From positions 32,181,075 to 32,245,074 of the forward strand of contig OW387145.1 of the NCBI GenBank assembly GCA_936440205.1: a stretch of DNA of 64,000 nt. Reading direction: 5' to 3'. The notes below the pieces were generated by a model that had not been told where the DNA came from, made no database searches, and saw nothing but the letters and a program-made list of their open reading frames with translations. This DNA is from Lepidonotus clava. Its lineage: Eukaryota > Annelida > Polychaeta > Phyllodocida > Polynoidae. Positions 11,056-21,400 of this stretch are shown here, piece by piece. Position numbers and translations under genes: made by a program. Within the stretch, counting starts at the first letter, position 1. Each line of letters begins with the position of its first letter.

Positions 11056-11948
11056 TCTAAATCTTCTTTTCGCTTCTTAAACGCCTCCCTCCGGGTCGTT
11101 GCTTGTCTTCTAGCTTCCCGTTCCTCTGCCAATTCTTTCATCATTTCCTCCAACTTACCGTTCAAGGCCATGATCTGTGTATTGGCGTCCTCCTCGGGCT
11201 TCACTGCCCGCAGGAGGCGGCGTGAGTATCGTTCCTGTATTTCTACCACCTCTACCGCCTCCTCTAGTGTCTTGCATCCTTTCTCTGCACACTTCAGCTG
11301 AAGGTCTTCCCCAACTGCAGCCTGGAACGCATGTAATGCTGCTTTTTCCTGGCTAGCGTAGTCGTTGGAGAAGTAGGCTCTCGATGCCAGTCGCCGGGCA
11401 TTATCAGCCAACTCCTTCGCTGTCTGGTTCTTTACACGTTTCAAGCCCGCCAACTCTTGCAGAGCATTACACGTGTCCTTCTCCTGACCGAACCTCCGGC
11501 GCAACGCATCCACCCTCGCCGAGTAACGGAGTCGTTCCCTGTCCGGGAGTCCGACAAAGTACATTCGTGCCGTTCCCGTCAGCGAGAGGAAAAGCATCGC
11601 CGCTTTTTCCTCGGCCGTCCAGCGTCCCAATGTTGCGTACTCCTCAAACTGGTTGATCCATCCCTCGAAATCCGGTTTACCGTCATACTTCTCTGGTCGT
11701 AAACTGAACTTCTTCAAACTCGCTCCTTCCTGGCCGGTCTGTTGTTGTTGAGCCCGCACATTCTGCTCATCCGTCGGGGTGGACGTTCCCATAAAATTAA
11801 ACTGCCTACCCATGATGGTCGTGTCCTCCCCTTTTGTCTCGGTTTTCGCACCTCCTTTCTCCTCCCCACCTTCCTTGAAGGCGACGTCAGAATCCATCTG
11901 CTCGAAGACTGCCGCAGTCGCCATGAGTATCCAATACCGATGAAACAC
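10974..11948 (-). CDS. gag: Gag of the Ty3/gypsy element
   Basis: A 324-residue frame beginning 36 bases downstream of the primer binding site. The middle has the helical retrotransposon-gag pattern (EGWINQFEEYA ... AMLFLSLTGTARMYF). The C-terminus carries one CCHC zinc knuckle, CHHCHQKGHFAREC, at about residues 299-312. Gag forms the particle and the knuckle binds RNA. The 3' end overlaps pol. Confidence 0.93.
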   Translation of the reverse strand: MFHRYWILMATAAVFEQMDSDVAFKEGGEEKGGAKTETKGEDTTIMGRQFNFMGTSTPTDEQNVRAQQQQTGQEGASLKKFSLRPEKYDGKPDFEGWINQFEEYATLGRWTAEEKAAMLFLSLTGTARMYFVGLPDRERLRYSARVDALRRRFGQEKDTCNALQELAGLKRVKNQTAKELADNARRLASRAYFSNDYASQEKAALHAFQAAVGEDLQLKCAEKGCKTLEEAVEVVEIQERYSRRLLRAVKPEEDANTQIMALNGKLEEMMKELAEEREARRQATTRREAFKKRKEDLECHHCHQKGHFARECSQRQGNGQSPSQ

Positions 11949-11984
11949 CCAAGATCCACAAGTCCGTATGTGCCTATTTCAGCA

Positions 11985-11999
11985 CCACCGCTGCCACCA
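11985..11999 (-). other. primer binding site, tRNA-Leu type
   Basis: On the element's strand, one base inside the 5' LTR, TGGTGGCAGCGGTGG is complementary to the 3' end of a tRNA finishing CCACCGCTGCCA-CCA. From memory, that is the 3' end of animal tRNA-Leu(AAG). Fifteen bases match in a row. Confidence 0.7.
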
Positions 12000-12000
12000 G

Positions 12001-12947
12001 TGTGACGTTCTCTGGTAAGTCGGGGTTGCCGATTCTTACGACAGAGGAACGTGGGGGTTGTTCGGGTCTCGGGGCGGACGGGGAATCCGGGCCAAGAACC
12101 GAGGTGTGTTTCTAGAGTCGTGCCTCGCGCACGAGGGGGGGCTGAGCGAATCGATCGGCACTCGATGTCGACGGAGGACTGCGGGGGAGGGAAATTATGG
12201 TAGGGGTACGGGTCGGCCGGGGAACGGTCCACCCCTGAGTTCCGGTCCGCGGGGGCGACGGGCCGACGGTCGCCTATTGTTTGGTAGCGTGGGGCCGAGC
12301 ACGCCGCGCCCTCGTCCCCGCGGACTTCGCTCCCTCGTTCCGCTCCCCATGTCTTCGTACCATACTACGCCTCGGTTTCCGGTACTACTTCGGGCCTTCG
12401 TGCCCTACTTCGTTCCCTCGTTCCTCGTTCTTCGGGCCTTCGGGCCCCTTACCCTATGTTTCGACTACCTATCTCGGACTTCGACTGTTTTGTCCTAACT
12501 TCGACTTAATTACTCTATTCGGCTCATCTTTAGTGGTTGTTTCAGGAAAGAGGACACGTCTGGACACCAGGAGAACTGTTGAAGAACTCTGTTTATTCGG
12601 GCCTCACCGCCCCTTTATATACTAGAGAGGTCAGCCCTGATTGGCTGCCTTCGGTCACGTGACCTACAATTGACGTCACTTCCGGTTTATATATTCCGTT
12701 TCCGGTTTACATTTCACTTCCGGTTTACATATTTCCGGGTTTCGTTCCATTACGTTTTCGTTATTCGTTCTTTACATATTCGTTCTTTACATCTATTTCG
12801 TTCTTCGTTCTTTACATATTCGTTATTCGTTCTTTACATATTCGTTATTCGTTCTTTACATATTCGTTCTTTACATCTATTTCCATTATTACCTTATTTC
12901 TATTACTTTAACCTCTATGTATTTTGGCTGAATAGCCGTTCATCACA
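12001..12947 (-). repeat. 5' LTR of the Ty3/gypsy element (complete, 947 bp)
   Basis: Begins TGTGA and ends TCACA, the expected TG...CA with a 5-bp inverted end. The U3 part (about 12620-12947) has a short internal array of TTCGTTCTTTACATA-like units. R-U5 extends leftward to 12001. Confidence 0.93.
12592..12678 (-). promoter_or_regulatory. LTR promoter: TATA box, CRE, E-box and ETS-like sites
   Basis: On the minus strand TATATAAA lies at 12614-12621. Upstream are CACGTG (about 12657-12662) and the palindromic CRE TGACGTCA (12671-12678). Several CCGGAAGT/CCGGAAA ETS-type sites follow from about 12676 to 12728. An AATAAA lies at 12592-12597 just past the TATA box. The same set is present at 10-17 and 67-74 in the other LTR. 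Motif identities are consensus matches only. Confidence 0.55.
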
Positions 12948-14456
12948 ACATCAAGTATCGGCTAATGGATTTCCCTGGGAATACAAAAAACTGTTTTCAC
13001 AGGGATACAGGAACTACTTATAATCACTGTCACAGGAAATCATACAATAGTTAATAATCCCAATAAGTGATGTCTGGAGATATCAGAGACATAAACAACG
13101 TTTGGCATCGAGCCTGGGAATTCAGTGAAATTGAACAGAATTACAACTTCATGAGAAATTCTGCACAATACTATTGCATTCCTCGTTGATAGAGCATAGG
13201 GAATTTGGAGATATCTGCAGAGATGCAACCAACATAATTCACAAAACGGATACATCTATTGTTTTTGCTAGCAAGTACTTCTACTTCTCTATGTATAGAT
13301 ATGTGCTTTCTAAATAGGTACCCTCTGCTCTTAACGCACTGTACATACTCTGTGCTCTGAAAGCACTCTAACTACGTACAGTTTATTGAGTACAATGAAA
13401 TAGTTGACGATATACAGTAAGTTTTTTCGTATATCTTGGTGCTTGTTTCTCAAAGGCTAAACATATTATTTCAGTCATAATAACACTTCTGAATACATAG
13501 ACACAATGCAGCCGAAACATGGATAGGCCTGCAGATACTTTTCATACTGCTACTGACCTAAAACATATCATATTTCATTTAGGAAAATGGCAAGGACTAT
13601 TTTTGTGCTTATCAATTAACTGTTAAAACCTTGAAATCTGCTTTAATGGATACTCATTCGATTTGTTCATCTTGTCAATATTGTTATAGTCACCTCCATA
13701 GTTACCTCAAACTTGTGTCGATAAAAAAGAATGATTTAACTTACAGGCTTTTCAAAAAAAGTTTCTGCGTAGATATCACTGGCGTAGCTATTTGTCTTTC
13801 GGATATAGATCTATATCAAAACTGTTAAAACCTTGAAGTCTGCTATTATAGTCTATAATGCATACTCAGTAGGATTTTTCATCTTGTCAATATTATCAGA
13901 GTCACCTCCATAGTTACCTCACACTTGTGTCGACAAAAAAGAATAATTTACCTTAAAGTAGGCTTAATTAGAACGATGTTCATTTTCACTGTACAAATAT
14001 TTGGTCAGCATGTCTTGAATTTCCTGTATTCAAGTTTACTAGCGATCGTTTATTTCCTCGTTCTGTATGAACGCAAATTTAATCTCCGGCAAATCCGTTG
14101 TCATAATGCTAAAGTGACACACCATTAGATCGTTTTCTGCCCTGGAGGGGAATATAATGAAACTTGAGACATTTCCAACAGGCTGTGGGTTGCCCCCGGC
14201 CCATATTGAATGAACCAACTTCAGCGTCAACACATTATAATGAATGTTTCACCGGGGCAAATGGCCCTAGAACAAACGATTTTTCCTTAATACTACTGCT
14301 GAACACTGGTTCCTAAGGCAAGGTCTTTTCCTCAGGATATCTCTATTCCCCTGATTAACTAGTATTATACGCTGCACGACAAATCATATAATTAGAAACT
14401 GTTTAGTTGGAGAAGACGAAAACTATGAAAAAGGATAGAAACCAAAAATAGTCAAG
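12948..14456. other. AT-rich intergenic stretch, no gene seen
   Basis: Both strands are full of stops and the open frames are short and unlike known proteins. The only structure I see is the tandem duplication at 13621-13960. Confidence 0.5.
13621..13960 (+). repeat. tandem duplication, ~202-bp period
   Basis: TGTTAAAACCTTGAA(A/G)TCTGCT, the CACCTCCATAGTTACCTCA block and TTGTGTCGA(T/C)AAAAAAGAAT occur in the same order starting near 13621 and again near 13823. The copies are diverged. Confidence 0.7.
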
Positions 14457-14464
14457 GCAGACAC

Positions 14465-14638
14465 AGGGGTGGATCCAGAGTCAGAACTCCAGGGGGGGAT
14501 AAACCCTGATCCCCTTATAAAAATGAAAAATGAAAGCTCCATTTTTATACAGATCTTCTAATTTTAAGATGCCAAAATTTTGTCCCTTGGGTATAGGGGG
14601 GAGGGGAGCAATTCCCCCCCCCCCTTGTATCCGCCACT
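14465..14638. mobile_element. hAT-like MITE with 8-bp target-site duplication
   Basis: A 174-bp element with imperfect inverted ends AGGGGTGGATCC / reverse complement AGTGGCGGATAC. It is flanked by a perfect 8-bp duplication gcagacac at 14457-14464 and 14639-14646. An 8-bp duplication and these ends suit a non-autonomous hAT element. The interior is G/C-run rich and non-coding. Confidence 0.65.
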
Positions 14639-14859
14639 GCAGACACACACAAACCGCTGAACACTATTTCGAATTTCGTTTACTGCCTGACCCCATGCAG
14701 TTAACCACATTCCGTGATGGCAGTGACAAATCAGGCAATTTCTTTTTAATTTTCTGCATCGATGTCACTGACGTAACTTTTCCCCTCCCGCCCGTCACGT
14801 GGATGTAACTTATATCTAATGTTTCAGCTCACCGGAACGAGTGGCTGTAATGGTATACA

Positions 14860-15420
14860 AACAAGCCTTAGGGCCCACTCTGTTGCCGACAAGCGTTATC
14901 TGGTTGTCCCAGACAGTGACCTGATAGCTGACCGGAAACGCGCACCCTCCCACCTACCGGTTCCCATAACAACCTAAAGCGCATGCGCACTAGGGGCTCA
15001 ACACTAAAAAGCAATTGGAGTACTCGTTGATCGTCGCTCTCCACTCCGAGTCGGCATTGTCCTTGCGACAGGTCATAATATAGCGGCATGGCAAAAACCG
15101 ATAATAACTCGAACTTGATGCCTCAGGTCGCTGGCCGCCCATCTGGGGACCTTAAGCCTACTACTCTGACCCTGCACTCCACTCCCCAAAGCCTACACTC
15201 TAGGCCTATTCCCATGCCTTTAGGCCTAAACCCCACCCCAATCACCAGCCTTTGATCAGGCTGTGTACTCTGCACTAGGAAACGTCATAAAATCGTCCTG
15301 GCGTCGAGACTAGGACCACGGTGACCTTTTCATAATAGCCGCCGATTGGTGCGTTCACCCGAGCCTCACTTTGAAATCCCCACGCATGCGTACTCGCCGT
15401 CGTCATTAGCTTATTGTTGG
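14860..15420 (+). promoter_or_regulatory. CpG-rich promoter-like stretch with NRF1 palindrome
   Basis: CpG density is clearly higher than in the AT-rich flanks. A perfect NRF1-type palindrome GCGCATGCGC lies at 14979-14988 and a related ACGCATGCGT near 15382. NRF1 sites are typical of CpG promoters in animals. No TATA box is evident. Confidence 0.35.
15088..15255 (+). CDS. possible short ORF or first exon, 55 residues, unrecognised
   Basis: An ATG in good context (gcggcATGG) about 100 bases downstream of the NRF1 palindrome opens a 55-codon frame beginning MAKTDNNSNLMPQ. The frame turns Pro/Thr/Leu-rich and ends in TGA. It could be the first coding exon of a host gene, but no strong splice donor is seen, or it could be chance. 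No homology is recognised. Confidence 0.2.
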   Translation: MAKTDNNSNLMPQVAGRPSGDLKPTTLTLHSTPQSLHSRPIPMPLGLNPTPITSL

Positions 15421-15651
15421 TCCCTCAAAGAGCAGGATCTACGTCAAGCTCGTATTTCCTACCGCCCTCTCGGCGTTGTATTCAAGAGATGCAATTATTG
15501 TTAAGAGTCTATTCTTGGCACATAAACTGTCTCTCTTTGATACTCCTGAATCGTGAAACTTGTAAGTATTCTATTTTTTTATTGCTGCAGAAAGTATTAA
15601 AACGTGCACTCGTGCCTTGACCCGTCATTCCCTTGAATTCCCTTGTTTAAT

Positions 15652-16101
15652 ACCCCTTTCAGACTACTGCTGAGAATGCGCATCAAATCGCTTCAAATCG
15701 CTTCAGAACACTTCCTAGGTCCTGTCTGAAGGGAAGAGCATTCTAGAATGCGCATCAATACGCATTAGAACCGTATTATAGAATTCGCATGTGGACCAGC
15801 ACTGGAGAAAACGGTTTGCTTCACTTCACTTTCCAACAGCCGTGTGAAAGGCACAGCAGCCAAGCGAACCGAATTCTTAGTATATAAATCCACAATGTTA
15901 TTATACAAATTCACAATGTTATCATACAAATCCACAATGTTATTATTCGAATTCATGTTGTTATCATACACATCCTTTCATTGTGAACTGGCTGGACGTT
16001 TTAGTGTGAAAGGACCGTATTCTAGAACGCGCATCGCATCGGTGCGGTTCGCTTTGCTTGAGGCCGCTTCACTTCGCTCCCATGCCAAGTGTGAAAGGGG
16101 T
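15652..16101. mobile_element. MITE with ACCCCTTTCA termini
   Basis: A 450-bp element bounded by ACCCCTTTCA ... TGAAAGGGGT with a 3-bp direct repeat AAT on each side (15649-15651 and 16102-16104). Subterminal parts are also inverted-repeat-like (AATGCGCATC near the left, ACGCGCATCGC near the right). The middle has four diverged copies of AATCCACAATGTTATTATAC. The superfamily is unsure. A 3-bp duplication would fit EnSpm or Harbinger types. Confidence 0.55.
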
Positions 16102-16104
16102 AAT

Positions 16105-19100
16105 ATATGTCTGCACCAAAAGAGGAGGAGGTCAGGACACATTGGGCCCCCCTATTATTCTTAATTTTACCAACCCTGCAATTTTCCAACTGAATAACTT
16201 TGTGGCTTTAAGATATCAATGACATTTTATGGATAAAAAACCAACCTCTGCAATTAAAAAGGTAAGATGGGTCATACTGTCTAAAAGCATATACCTGTAC
16301 TACCAAAATAATAACATGAAGGTGTATCGATTGGATGTTGTTTTGCCTAATCAGAATGTTGTTAGATATTGTTACTATAATATTATGCTGGAATATGGAG
16401 CTTTCTATGGTATCTCTATCATTATCAAATCTCTATATCATATTACTATAGCCTATACTTACTTGTGTGGGCTTCACAGAAGATACATATCTAAAGGCGC
16501 TAGCATTTTCTGCAAGGATTCTCTTACCATTTGGTTATATTTACTATCAAACAAATGCTTTTAATTTGATCAGATAAGACATTATTGCATATTAAAAGCT
16601 GTGATTGCGGACGCTTCAACCGTGAATATTGCCAGAAAGACAACGGGAGTAGCTGCACTCTGGATTCTGGAAAGACATCTGTGTAGATAGTAAAGAAAAA
16701 ACGAACTTAGATGAGTCATAATCCTTTGTTATCTGGTTATGAAGGTTTGCTCCGCAAAAAAATACCTTAATCGTATTGGACGGTAAATAGGAACTAACGT
16801 ATTTATAATGTATCCGTATATGACAAAACTATGCAGTTTATATGAATTAATCGGCGGTATCAGTCCAAAAAGCGTAAGCCAGGGGCCTTAGATAGACATG
16901 CAAGAAGATTGTAAGAGTGTATCTAGAATGCACGGTACAGAGTGGACTACAAACTAATTTGTAAATAACAAATGGCATCACTGAAAGGCATACCTGTCCT
17001 AAGAAAAAAAAGCAACGAGCTTCGTTCAGTTTGGTATAGCAAAACACATAATTTATTGATAGAGATTGGGAAGGGAAAAATAAAGAGGAAAACTCTAACC
17101 CATCCTTTTATGTTTGAACCTCATGGAGATCATCCCTTGGGACTCGCATGGGGCAGAAGAGCAGCCAGAACATAAAATATGAGTTGCTCAACTCTGCCAA
17201 AGAAGCAATCAGGAGTACCAATAAAACCCTTATGACAAATCCTTCACAACACTTGTTGATCGATCATAAAATGTAGGCCTAGTAGTTATCATATAGATAT
17301 TGTACAAACTCAATGTGAATAACTATATATAAACAGAGGGTTCGGGATATTTTCTTTCAATATTATTGTAGTATAAATGAAACATGTCTGAAAACTTCAA
17401 GTTCACGAAGATTTGAAGTGATAGCATGCATTTCACATCGAGAATGTGGTATGAAATAACTATCTGTCTGCATTGTTGTTTGGTTTGTGTCAGCAGTAGA
17501 TGTAAATGAAGACGTACTTACATGTATATAATAGTTATGGAAGAACATTTCATAGATTGATTTGGAAAGATACGTTAACATTTCTAGCGTTCAGACATAA
17601 GCCTACATAAAAAAATAGTGTTAGCTTTACCTATTTTTCTACCTAAATATAGTATTTGGAATCATTATGAACATATACTTTATATGGTCTTCCATGACAC
17701 ACACTACTTTCCTAATAATACAATTGCGAATAAACATAACCAAAGGAATTTCAGTTGCCCTATATAAGTTATCGATATACACATGTAGTCACGTATGTTT
17801 TGCTTATAGGGACATTGTATAGTTCAGTAGTTTGACGGATTGCAACGTTACCAAACGGGTAAAAAGGGTCGGTCAATAAACGACGATAATATCATTCATG
17901 GATTTGTCTCCAGCAGCTGCCACTGAAAGAGATGGGGCTTACCATAGACTATCTAAACTGCCAGGCCCAACAAACTGCCCCATTAGCCACGGGCTAGTTA
18001 CACACTGGGATTGAGGCATGTATGGCTACACCTTTCACATATATATGGTGACATCTACAATACTATGGGGTTCATTTGACTTGGTATGGCATCTGTTATT
18101 GCCAGTTTTGAAACTGTACATGATTTTGCAGCTGCATAAATCTACAGTTTTTCCCCCCTGTGACCATTGGTGCTAGATTGGGATAGCACGTGTCATTCTC
18201 TGATTGTACATGGTGTGGCATTCGCAGTCAAATGACACTGGGACAGACAGAACTTGGTTCCCATACACCAATATGAACACATCTTTTTCTATTCAAAAGT
18301 TAGGTTCACGCAATTTACATGTTCTTCCAGCCAGTGTGAAAAATCTCAAGTATGAAGTTATTTGGTTATAGAATATCATGTATGATACAAAAACATTACT
18401 TATAGTAACGCTAGTACTGTGCAACTGCATCTGCCTCGCCAAAGTACGTGGGGATGGTGTAACCATACACGTGTTTGTCCCAGTGCGAATAAACGATTGC
18501 TGCTGTTCGGGGATTCTTGTTTTCCTGCATAGGCATGCCAGATTTGAGATGGCGAGAGAGCGGCGCTCATGAATTGGTCATGAGGTTGACTTTTCTGTTT
18601 GTCAAAGTCCATCTGCGCTCGGGGGCCGAGGTTATTGTGCACCGCTCTAAGGCTATTAAGGACCTTTTATATAGAGCACCGTGTTTGTGTTAGGAAGGCC
18701 TAAAAACAACCTCAGTGCCCGAGCACATCTGACTTTTTGATGACCAAAGGAATTTTTTTTTGCGTCCTTTCGACCTCAGAATGTCGGATAACACAGCAAT
18801 TCTACTTTCTCGCAGTTTAGTATTGCCTGTGTAACACATAGTGTGATACATATGCCGCATAATGTTTCGCGCCCCAGGGGGCATGGGCACGAATATGAAA
18901 CGAAATACTTCAGGAATAATTCAGCAGCAATATAAGTATGCTCTCAAAATACGGACGGCGGGTGGGGCGGGTTGTTCAGATTGCCCTATAAAGTACTGTA
19001 AAGCCGCAGGACTGCATTAAGTTCCATACTTCAGGGACCTTATTGAAAACAGCTGACAACAACGTCATCAGCTTTTACATACGCTTTCCTCCCTCGCAAT

Positions 19101-19432
19101 TCAAGCTTTATATGGGAGGAGTAACGGCATTAATTGAAAGCATTAAGACTAAGGGGGCGAGGAGCACTGCATGCCGCCACCCCACCCATTGTTACAGGAG
19201 GAAACTGGCCGTACTTAATAACCTCAGAGGCTGGCTAATTGAGTGTGCTTCTCACTGGGTTGGGAAGGATCTGCGTGCTCCTCAATGCCGCCTCCCCCTC
19301 GCTGTTTTCTCGGTGTTGGTGTATCTTCCCGTGAAAAGGAGGGCGGAGGTCTTGGGTGGAGTATAGTGGGACTGCGGCCAATTGCCAAGACAGAGTCGCA
19401 GCCGGTTTTGGCATTGAGCACTATGCCTTGGG
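16105..19432. other. AT-rich intergenic stretch, no gene seen
   Basis: The longest frame (16229-16564, 111 codons) has AT-driven composition and no recognisable motif. I see no exon with matched splice sites and coding character here. Confidence 0.45.
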
Positions 19433-19444
19433 TGAGCAGCTCGC

Positions 19445-20385
19445 GTTGTGGCCGAGCATAAATGTGAAAGTTGCTCATTGCCTTGTCCCGGGCTTCTCAT
19501 TGCTTTGTCCTCAGTTGCGTATTGCCTTGTCTTCGGCTGCTCATTGCTTTGTCTTGTGCTGCTCTTTTCTTTTTCTTGTTCTGACCTGGTGCTTGCCTTG
19601 TCATGGCCTGTTTATTGCCCTTTCCTGAGCTACTAATTGTCATGTCCTGAACTGGTTATTGTGCTGTTCGTTACTTTGTCTTGTGCTGTTCCTTGCCTTG
19701 TCCTGCCCTGGTAATTGCCTTGTTCTGACCTACCAATTGTCTGAACTTCTCAATTCCTTCTTCAGACCTGTTCATCACCTTGCTCCAAACTGCTAATTGC
19801 CTAATCATAAGATAATTATTGTATCATTCTGACCTACCCATAGCCTTGCCCATATTGTTCTGTTCCTAAGCTGCTCACTGACTTGTCATGTCCAGTCCTA
19901 CTCTGCTCATTGCCTTGCCCTGACCTGACCGATGCCTTGCCCTGACCTGCTCAATACCTTGTCCTGACCTGCCCATTGCCTTGCCCATGCTTTGTCCTAT
20001 CCCGCTCATTGCTTTACCTGACTTGCCCATTGTCATGCCCCGACCTGCCCCTAGCCTTACCCTGAGTTGTTCTTAGCTTCGTCCTGTCCAGCTCATTGCA
20101 TTGCTCTGACTTGCACATTGCCTTGCCCAAATCTGCTCATTGCTTTTCCCTAAGCTGCTCATTGCCTTACCAAGACCTACTAATTGCATTGCAATAAGCT
20201 GCTCAGTGCCTTGCCCAGGTCGAGGCCTGTTCATTGCCTTGTTCTGAACTGCTCTTTGCCTTGCCTTGCCCACGCCTGGTCATTGCCTTGCCCATGCCTG
20301 GTCATTGTCTTGCCCTGTCCTGCTCATATCCTTGTCATGAGCTGCTCTTTGCCTTGTCCCAACCCGCTCCTGTTCTAGGCAGGCA
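19445..20385 (+). repeat. degenerate minisatellite, ~20-22-bp unit
   Basis: About 0.9 kb of diverged units close to TGCTCATTGCCTTGCCCTGACC, with variants such as CATTGCCTTGTCC and CTAATTGCC. Frames crossing it have repeat composition and are not genes. Confidence 0.85.
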
Positions 20386-20754
20386 ATATAGCCGAGACAA
20401 GAGCCACTATCGCTGGCCATTTGGCGGGGATCCCACCTAGCTGTGTATGTAAATGAGCCGTGAGACTGATGTAGTCACCACTGGCAGCGGGGGCTATCGG
20501 GGACGGCCAGCCCGCTCTGGGGACAGGCAGGCAGACCTTGAAGAATAGCTATCTCCCTCAGCACATCCCCTCCCCGCACCCAATTCCCTGTGCCCAACTC
20601 CCCCGGCCCATCTCACTCCAGCCATCCGGGGGGATACAATCACACAAACCCCCACCCCGAACACGACCCCTGGAGGCCCCGCGGAGGGTACTGGCTCCGA
20701 TCCACCTCACTTACTTCCGCTTTGACGCATTTGAATTTGGCGCCTGTCGATAGG

Positions 20755-20770
20755 GGCGCCCCCTAGTGGA
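20755..20770 (+). promoter_or_regulatory. CTCF-like site
   Basis: GGCGCCCCCTAGTGGA closely resembles the conserved CTCF core GCGCCCCCTNGTGG. It lies about 640 bases upstream of the ATG. This is a motif match only. Confidence 0.35.
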
Positions 20771-20948
20771 GTGAATTCACGTTCATGTACCTGCCCACTT
20801 CCCAGTTAGCACTAGTCCTTCCATGACCTCGTTTCCTCTTGCATGTTATGGATTGAGCGACCAGTGGACTTGACTGTGGCTACAGTCAAGTCAACACCAC
20901 GTGGTCTCCGTCCCCGTGATTCCCTTAGGAGGAATCACGTGGGCGCCT

Positions 20949-21060
20949 GCCTGCCTGCCTGCCTGCCTGCCCGACTGCCTGCCTGCCTGAGCAACTGCCT
21001 GCCTGCCTCCCCAACTCCCTACCTGCCTCCCTGCCTGTCTGCCCGACTGCCTGTCCCACT
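20949..21060 (+). repeat. (CCTG)n microsatellite with interruptions
   Basis: Repeated GCCTGCCTGCCTG with CAACTG and CCCGACTG interruptions. Confidence 0.9.
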
Positions 21061-21400
21061 TCCAGGCTGCAGCGCTGCCTTGGTGGTTAAGGATTCATTC
21101 AGTGCCCGAAATCCTGCACGTGAGTCCCAACGCTGCCGGACCATAACTCCAGCCACTACCACGCGCCTCTCCCGGCGCCGCTCCCCGTCCGCCCTCCAGT
21201 ACTCCCGCCTGGAGGAGTCCGATCCCACGCCGCCGCCCAGCCCACTACTGCGCAGGCTCATTAGATCGGCACGCCTGCGCACTGAGTCGTGGGGCAGGAC
21301 AGAGGCTGCGTCGGCCTGCAGACGCCGTTAGGACGCTGACTGGAGTAGTAGCCGCTCCAGGGTGTGGTCGCTGAGGCCGTACTGGAGAGAACAAGCCACC

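Larger units (their letters stand above)
1..12947 (-). mobile_element. Ty3/gypsy (Metaviridae-type) LTR retrotransposon, left end outside window
   Basis: The element reads on the minus strand in the order 5' LTR (12001-12947), primer binding site, gag, pol, an extra ORF behind pol, polypurine tract, and 3' LTR (1-343 visible). Protease, reverse transcriptase, RNase H and integrase occur in Ty3/gypsy order. The 343 bases of LTR visible on the left match 12605-12947 with no difference that I can see, so the insertion is young. It looks whole as far as visible. It is long for the family, about 12.9 kb visible plus the missing part of the left LTR, because of the extra ORF and two long spacers. 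The target-site duplication cannot be checked because the left LTR start lies outside the window. Confidence 0.95.
20700..21400 (+). promoter_or_regulatory. promoter and 5' leader region of the calmodulin-like gene
   Basis: A GC-rich stretch with two NRF1-like half sites (tactGCGCAggc near 21247 and gcctGCGCActg near 21272) and an E2F-like TTTGGCGC near 20735. It runs into an ATG in perfect Kozak context. No TATA box is evident, which fits a CpG-type promoter. The start of transcription cannot be placed exactly. Confidence 0.5.

Noticed and set aside
15558-15592. Donor GTAAGT and acceptor ttgctgcag close together
   Set aside because: The implied intron would be about 30 bases, too short for animal splicing, and flanking frames are not coding-like.
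16229-16564. 111-codon plus frame
   Set aside because: AT-driven composition, no domain, no splice or promoter context.
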